In this document: positions 62,801 through 64,000 of the stretch, in pieces | How the letters are laid out: each line of letters begins with the position of its first letter | Numbering within the stretch: the first letter of the stretch is position 1 | Source of the DNA: Echinarachnius parma | Lineage: Eukaryota; Echinodermata; Echinoidea; Clypeasteroida; Echinarachniidae | DNA: 64,000 bases | Direction of reading: 5' to 3' | Assembly (NCBI GenBank): GCA_037951105.1 | Contig: JBAMJV010002989.1 | Location: forward strand, 1-64,000 | Position numbers and translations under genes: made by a program | The notes under the pieces: generated by a model | What the model saw: only the letters and a program-made list of their open reading frames with translations | The model's database searches: none | What the model was told of the DNA's origin: nothing

Positions 62801-63321
62801 CTCCGTCATGAAAAAAAACATACATTTGCACAAACAAACAAAATGTGAGATATAATACAGTTTCTGTTCACAAAACTGATTACATGCAACTACATTAAAA
62901 AAAGCAAAAATAAATCAATTATGCTTGTTGGATTTATTCCGTCTGAGCTTGATACTGCCTCAGACTGCATAAAATAAATATTCAATACATATTATTTATA
63001 TTGTTTTATCATGTTTAAAATGGGGCTTGACAACATATAATTTGTATAAATAATTGACGTTCAGATATTTTTAAAATGCATTTAATTATTGATTATAATT
63101 AATTCTTGTGTTTATAATGAATTTGTGATTTTCCGAACCCAAGACAACTTTTCATCGAGTTGAAGCAATAAAATATTGAATTGAATTAAATATTATGTTC
63201 TCTCTTGTCACTCCCAATAGACCATCGGAGGGAGCGTTGCCTTGGCAACGGGTGATTCAGACCTGTGTGTCGTTCTCATGGCAACTAGAACAACAGTCAC
63301 TCTGGTCAAGGCAGGAAGTAG
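50503..63321 (+). CDS. XDH: Xanthine dehydrogenase/aldehyde oxidase family gene, 5' part (11 exons, runs off the window)
   Basis: Multi-exon gene of the molybdo-flavoenzyme family; xanthine dehydrogenase oxidises hypoxanthine and xanthine to urate in the cytosol during purine breakdown. Exons: 50503-50550, 52389-52446, 52743-52827, 53111-53219, 56548-56736, 57302-57382, 60596-60661, 61026-61162, 61614-61781, 62233-62309, 63221-63321. All introns are GT..AG. The product covers both 2Fe-2S domains, the linker and the start of the FAD domain, roughly the first 390 of about 1,330 residues in vertebrate XDH; the rest of the FAD domain and the molybdopterin domain lie beyond 64000. Phases agree at every junction except after exon 8, where one extra base breaks the frame. 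Exon 3 reads GCGTGGCGAC where the family normally has GCGEGGCGAC, and exon 11 is diverged at the FAD motif, so a lineage-specific paralogue or aldehyde oxidase is possible. Family assignment is firm; XDH versus AOX and intact versus pseudogene are open. Confidence 0.88.
50985..51227. mobile_element. MITE, GAGCTTAGTTCC family, in XDH intron 1
   Basis: Left GATCCTAGTTCCAAAAGGCG, right CGCCTTTTTGGAATTAAGCTC; about 243 bases. Interior shared with 14819-14998 (GAGTTAACGATATCAGTACA, CTATCTAGAAATCCAAATT). Confidence 0.85.
51451..51475. repeat. Short perfect hairpin
   Basis: TATGGTCTCACT and AGTGAGACCATA flank GAG. It is intronic with no T-run behind it, so function unknown. Confidence 0.8.
51550..52220 (+). 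repeat. Two direct duplications in XDH intron 1
   Basis: A block with AAAAGGGTTGGGGTGAAATT, TGGGTAATTT and CAGGTTTTTGCTACAACATG occurs at 51590-51650 and 51796-51867. A second block (CTCGTGCACCTGAAA.., GAGTGCTG) occurs at about 52040-52105 and 52140-52205. A G run of about 20 lies at 51956. Confidence 0.8.
52301..52338. repeat. (TTA)n microsatellite
   Basis: About ten TTA/TTC units 50 bases before XDH exon 2. Confidence 0.9.
52389..52446 (+). CDS. XDH: XDH-family exon 2 (ends LRTK, abnormal 3' edge)
   Basis: After a TTTTTCTCAG acceptor it reads [19 protein letters not shown], in phase with exon 1 and matching the family segment that ends LRRK/LRTK. The usual next residues (LGLSG or similar before TK) are absent. 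The only donor compatible with the phase-1 start of exon 3 is T|GTATCC after 52446, which makes one tryptophan codon between LRTK and TK. From about 52466 the intron is a remnant of the GGGATCTAGTAAC TIR family, so the exon edge may have been altered by that insertion. A missed micro-exon is the other option. Confidence 0.75.
52466..52552. mobile_element. Remnant of the GGGATCTAGTAAC family in XDH intron 2
   Basis: CCAATTGACGTGAAATTTCC, then TGTAGACATATCATATCACA and TGTCAACAAGTTACTAGATC, match the right 110 bases of the 17187-17574 element. It begins about 20 bases after XDH exon 2. Confidence 0.8.
52743..52827 (+). CDS. XDH: XDH-family exon 3 (first 2Fe-2S cluster loop)
   Basis: Reads [16 protein letters not shown] then [10 protein letters not shown] and ends phase 2 before GTGTGT. 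It carries three of the four ligands of the ferredoxin-like 2Fe-2S cluster in C-x4-C-x2-C spacing. The family consensus is [13 protein letters not shown], so the threonine at the fourth position is unusual; the cysteines themselves are intact. Confidence 0.88.
53111..53219 (+). CDS. XDH: XDH-family exon 4 (fourth cluster cysteine, TTVEGIGS motif)
   Basis: Starts after GCATGTAG and completes a serine codon from exon 3. Reads [19 protein letters not shown] followed by [17 protein letters not shown], then GTATGT. The VVAC cysteine is the fourth ligand of the first cluster. TTVEGIGST is among the best conserved strings of the family. Length 109 bases, phases consistent with both neighbours. Confidence 0.9.
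53418..53545. repeat. G, C and A homopolymer cluster in XDH intron 4
   Basis: GGCGCCGAAAGTG leads into runs of G, C and then about 30 A. Similar run clusters lie at 43400-43440 and 48421-48465 in the tandem copies. Confidence 0.9.
54061..54441 (-). mobile_element. Repeat related to the hAT-like element, copy 1 (XDH intron 4)
   Basis: Shares (inverted) GGTGCATACC / AAAATGCAAAAGCTCCCTAC / CTCCCTCGCAATGTCTCACT with 39659-40740 and ends GCTTCCGGCGCGCCTGGT. Nearly the same sequence recurs at 54970-55344. Confidence 0.75.
54758..54835. repeat. Imperfect hairpin
   Basis: ACCAGGCTCCCATAGGCAAT and ATTGCCTATCGGAGCCTGGT are inverted, with TTATTGCC and ATAAC between. About 75 bases between the two hAT-related repeats. 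Confidence 0.85.
54970..55344 (-). mobile_element. Repeat related to the hAT-like element, copy 2 (XDH intron 4)
   Basis: Direct repeat of 54061-54441 with a few base and run-length changes (CCCGCTCGGTCACTTCGCTC; ends GGCGCGCCTGGT). Confidence 0.75.
55417..56406. mobile_element. About 990-bp long-TIR element, TACTCCGCAAAAAAAGAAAC ends (mariner-like)
   Basis: Left TACTCCGCAAAAAAAGAAAC then TGGACACTTGTA, right TACAAGTGTCCAGTTTCTTT then GCGGAGTA. The inverted similarity extends about 200 bases, to GGTCTGTTTTCAAAAATAGC. TA borders suggest Tc1/mariner. No transposase frame. It occupies XDH intron 4. Confidence 0.85.
56548..56736 (+). CDS. XDH: XDH-family exon 5 (second 2Fe-2S domain)
   Basis: 63 codons, phase 0 at both ends, acceptor TTCTCAG and donor GTGAGT. 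Contains [20 protein letters not shown], a helical middle part ([14 protein letters not shown]) and [13 protein letters not shown]. The C-x2-C and C-x-C pairs are the four ligands of the second, alpha-helical 2Fe-2S domain. It follows a 3.3-kb intron filled with mobile-element sequence. Confidence 0.92.
57302..57382 (+). CDS. XDH: XDH-family exon 6 (cysteine-rich linker)
   Basis: 27 codons beginning [18 protein letters not shown] and ending NNL before GTAAGC; phase 0 at both ends. The paired cysteines match the linker after the second 2Fe-2S domain (GGCCGG..NPNCC in vertebrates). This segment is normally variable, so little more can be read from it. Confidence 0.82.
57984..59848. mobile_element. 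About 1.87-kb TIR element with iterated 26-base subterminal motif (XDH intron 6)
   Basis: Left GAGCCCAGTTGCAAAAGGTA, right TACCTTTTGCAACCGAGCTC. The motif CGGTTGCAAAAGGTACTACA (TCCA) occurs twice at 58137-58195 and three times at 59570-59648, plus both ends. The interior holds a purine-rich stretch (58640-58900) and the nested 59031-59279 element. No gene found. Confidence 0.82.
59031..59279. mobile_element. hAT-type MITE, CAGTGGCGTAGC ends, nested
   Basis: CAGTGGCGTAGC and GCTACGCCACTG bound 249 bases, flanked by perfect 8-bp copies of CCCCCATG (59023-59030, 59280-59287). The interior is an 80-base unit (GCACACCTTATGTATTTCTT, AAAAAATGGCC, CGAAATTATT, G run) repeated about two and a half times. 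Confidence 0.92.
59865..60405. mobile_element. Diverged TTAAAGTGATCC-type element in XDH intron 6
   Basis: Begins TTTAAAGTGATACCTGTAAA and ends near GTTAGACACTGTACAGG. Shares TTTGAGACTTCAATC, TTTACCTAGTGAAAA and GAAGCTCCAAGTA with the 9634 and 35416 copies. The middle differs, so limits are approximate. Confidence 0.6.
60596..60661 (+). CDS. XDH: XDH-family exon 7 ([12 protein letters not shown] motif)
   Basis: 22 codons reading [20 protein letters not shown] then LL, bounded by TTTTAG and GTGAGG, phase 0. [13 protein letters not shown] is a near-invariant string at the end of the linker, just before the FAD domain. Confidence 0.92.
61026..61162 (+). CDS. XDH: XDH-family exon 8 (start of FAD domain, +1 frameshift)
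   Basis: After CGGCAG the exon reads [12 protein letters not shown], then [20 protein letters not shown], the first strand and helix of the FAD domain. The family then has LVVGNT; here that peptide (LIVGNTG) appears only in the next frame, because one extra base, best placed as an A near 61143, separates the two. The exon is 137 bases where phase 1 requires 136. Read as it stands, the frame leaves the family sequence (APTHCGEHW) and reaches TAA at 61624-61626 in exon 9. Either a disabling mutation or a one-base sequence error. Confidence 0.85.
61614..61781 (+). CDS. XDH: XDH-family exon 9 (FAD domain)
   Basis: Acceptor CCTCATAG, donor GTAAGG, phase 1 at both ends when the frame is set by the conserved LIVGNTG. 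Reads [19 protein letters not shown], then [25 protein letters not shown] and [14 protein letters not shown] corresponds to the family G-x-x-x-GA-x-x-(T/P)L segment. A long C run begins 8 bases after the exon. Confidence 0.8.
62233..62309 (+). CDS. XDH: XDH-family exon 10 (FAD domain helix)
   Basis: Acceptor TTTCCAG, donor GTAAGT. Completes a Glu codon from exon 9 and reads [20 protein letters not shown] then VRNVA. This aligns with the family segment ending LRWFAGKQVKSVA, immediately before the FAD-binding GGN loop. Confidence 0.88.
62520..62697 (-). mobile_element. tRNA-derived SINE fragment in XDH intron 10
   Basis: On the minus strand, 62694-62622 is a 73-base tRNA-like head: GGTGGCTTAGCAGTTAGAGT (A box), GGAGGTCCCGGGTTCAGACC (variable region and B box). 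It continues into ATACCAAAGACTTTTAAAAT then GGTACCTTCTGCTTTCTTGC, a tail type I recall from invertebrate SINEs. Arms pair imperfectly, so a functional tRNA is unlikely. Confidence 0.6.
63221..63321 (+). CDS. XDH: XDH-family exon 11 (diverged FAD-binding loop)
   Basis: Acceptor CCCAATAG, donor GTATTA, ends phase 2. Reads [20 protein letters not shown] then [13 protein letters not shown]. The usual family string is VGGNIITASPISDLNP; here GGN becomes GGS, and SPISDLN becomes TGDSDLC. The position and the flanking SDL and TLV match, so the exon is real, but FAD-loop residues are changed. This is the last exon inside the window. Confidence 0.8.
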
Positions 63322-63340
63322 GTATTATTGATCAGTTTAT

Positions 63341-64000
63341 AGTGGTCCATTGACTTTATACAGGGTGGCCCCCAAAAAACGGAACAGGGCACTTCCCAAA
63401 ATATAGTGGCAAAATAATGATGTCCATCTGATAGGGTGTTTTTCCTATGAAAAACAATACCAAGAACAGAGGTTGTGTAGTTTTTGTTTTAGGGCATTGT
63501 GAGTGGCTCCCATTTTTTTCAATTTCCACCAAGTCACTGCCTGATGAATCGCACTTACTGCCCGTAATAACGAGCAATCCGCACGCCATTGTAAGTGTGC
63601 ACTCAGCCTTGTGCCGAGAGAATGGGCATGGTCGTTCAATGGTATGACGAGCAGGAAGTGCGATTTCGCTGGCACTGACTTGGTAAAAATTGACAAAAAT
63701 GGGCACCTGACATGGTCTCACTCACAGCGTCTTAAAACAAAAACACCAATTACTGTTCTTGGTATCGTTTTTCATTGGAAAAGAGACCCTGTCCGATGGA
63801 CATAATAATGTTGGTACTACATTTTGGGAAGTGACCCGTTACGTGTTTTTTTTGCCACCCTGTATTTTTCCCCAAAGTGATATTTGAGACTCAGTCGTGA
63901 TATTTGAGAAAATAATTGACCAATATCATTGTAGTGTTTTTGAGAATGATGTGTGAGATTTTCATTAAAAAGGAGTCATGTTTGCCTTGTGCAAAAAAAG
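63341..64000. mobile_element. TTAAAGTGATCC-type element interrupted by a nested insertion
   Basis: TAGTGGTCCATTGACTTTAT precedes the inserted 63361-63862 element. CCCCAAAGTGATATTTGAGA and GTGTGAGATTTTCAT follow it, the same order as in 35416-35848. Right end beyond the window. Confidence 0.65.
63361..63862. mobile_element. 502-bp foldback element with CAGGGTGGC ends, TA target (mariner-like)
   Basis: Ends CAGGGTGGC and GCCACCCTG with TA on both sides. The two halves are imperfect inverted copies over about 150 bases each: GGCACTTCCCAAAATATAGT against ACATTTTGGGAAGTGACCC, and AACAATACCAAGAACAG against CTGTTCTTGGTATCGTTTT. Frames through it are not coding. It lies after XDH exon 11. Confidence 0.85.

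Overview
The window looks like eukaryotic nuclear DNA from an invertebrate, most likely marine. It is AT-rich, mostly non-coding and dense in short terminal-inverted-repeat (TIR) transposons. Its one clear gene is split into small exons with GT..AG introns. tRNA-derived SINE-like pieces are compatible with a deuterostome such as an echinoderm or hemichordate, but no species can be fixed. Most long open frames are chance frames or lie inside repeats.

The only confidently recognised gene is a xanthine dehydrogenase/aldehyde oxidase family gene on the + strand. Eleven coding exons run from 50503 to 63321 and the gene continues past the window end. They encode the N-terminal plant-ferredoxin-like 2Fe-2S domain, the second 2Fe-2S domain, the linker and the first part of the FAD domain. 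All eight cluster cysteines are visible. Two oddities matter. Exon 8 carries a one-base insertion that breaks the FAD-domain frame. The exon 2/exon 3 join lacks about four residues, and a transposon remnant lies just beyond the exon 2 donor. The gene may therefore be a recent pseudogene or may contain a base error. A second, weaker gene signal is a minus-strand signal-peptide exon at 31299-31362.

Layout: 1-9,600 holds a small MITE, a SINE-like piece, diverged tandem repeats, a 210-bp palindrome and an AACGAACATTCGG-type satellite. 9,600-18,200 holds several TIR elements. 18,440-21,014 carries eight copies of a 16-base motif, TGTAACGTCCGAAACA, seven of them with GTTAAC on the same side; this is the most unusual non-coding structure here. 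22,370-28,600 holds tandem repeats, nested MITEs and CA-rich DNA. 28,997-30,285 is an element with long TIRs and a 9-bp target duplication (Mutator-like). 34,137-34,886 is a CA microsatellite followed by a 39-bp minisatellite. 39,376-49,370 is a near-identical 5-kb direct tandem duplication, each copy holding a 1.08-kb hAT-like element with 8-bp target duplications. 50,300-64,000 is the XDH-family gene, whose introns are full of nested elements.

Exon limits come from reading splice sites and matching the encoded protein to the family from memory. Transposon classes come from TIRs and target-site duplications. No database search was possible.
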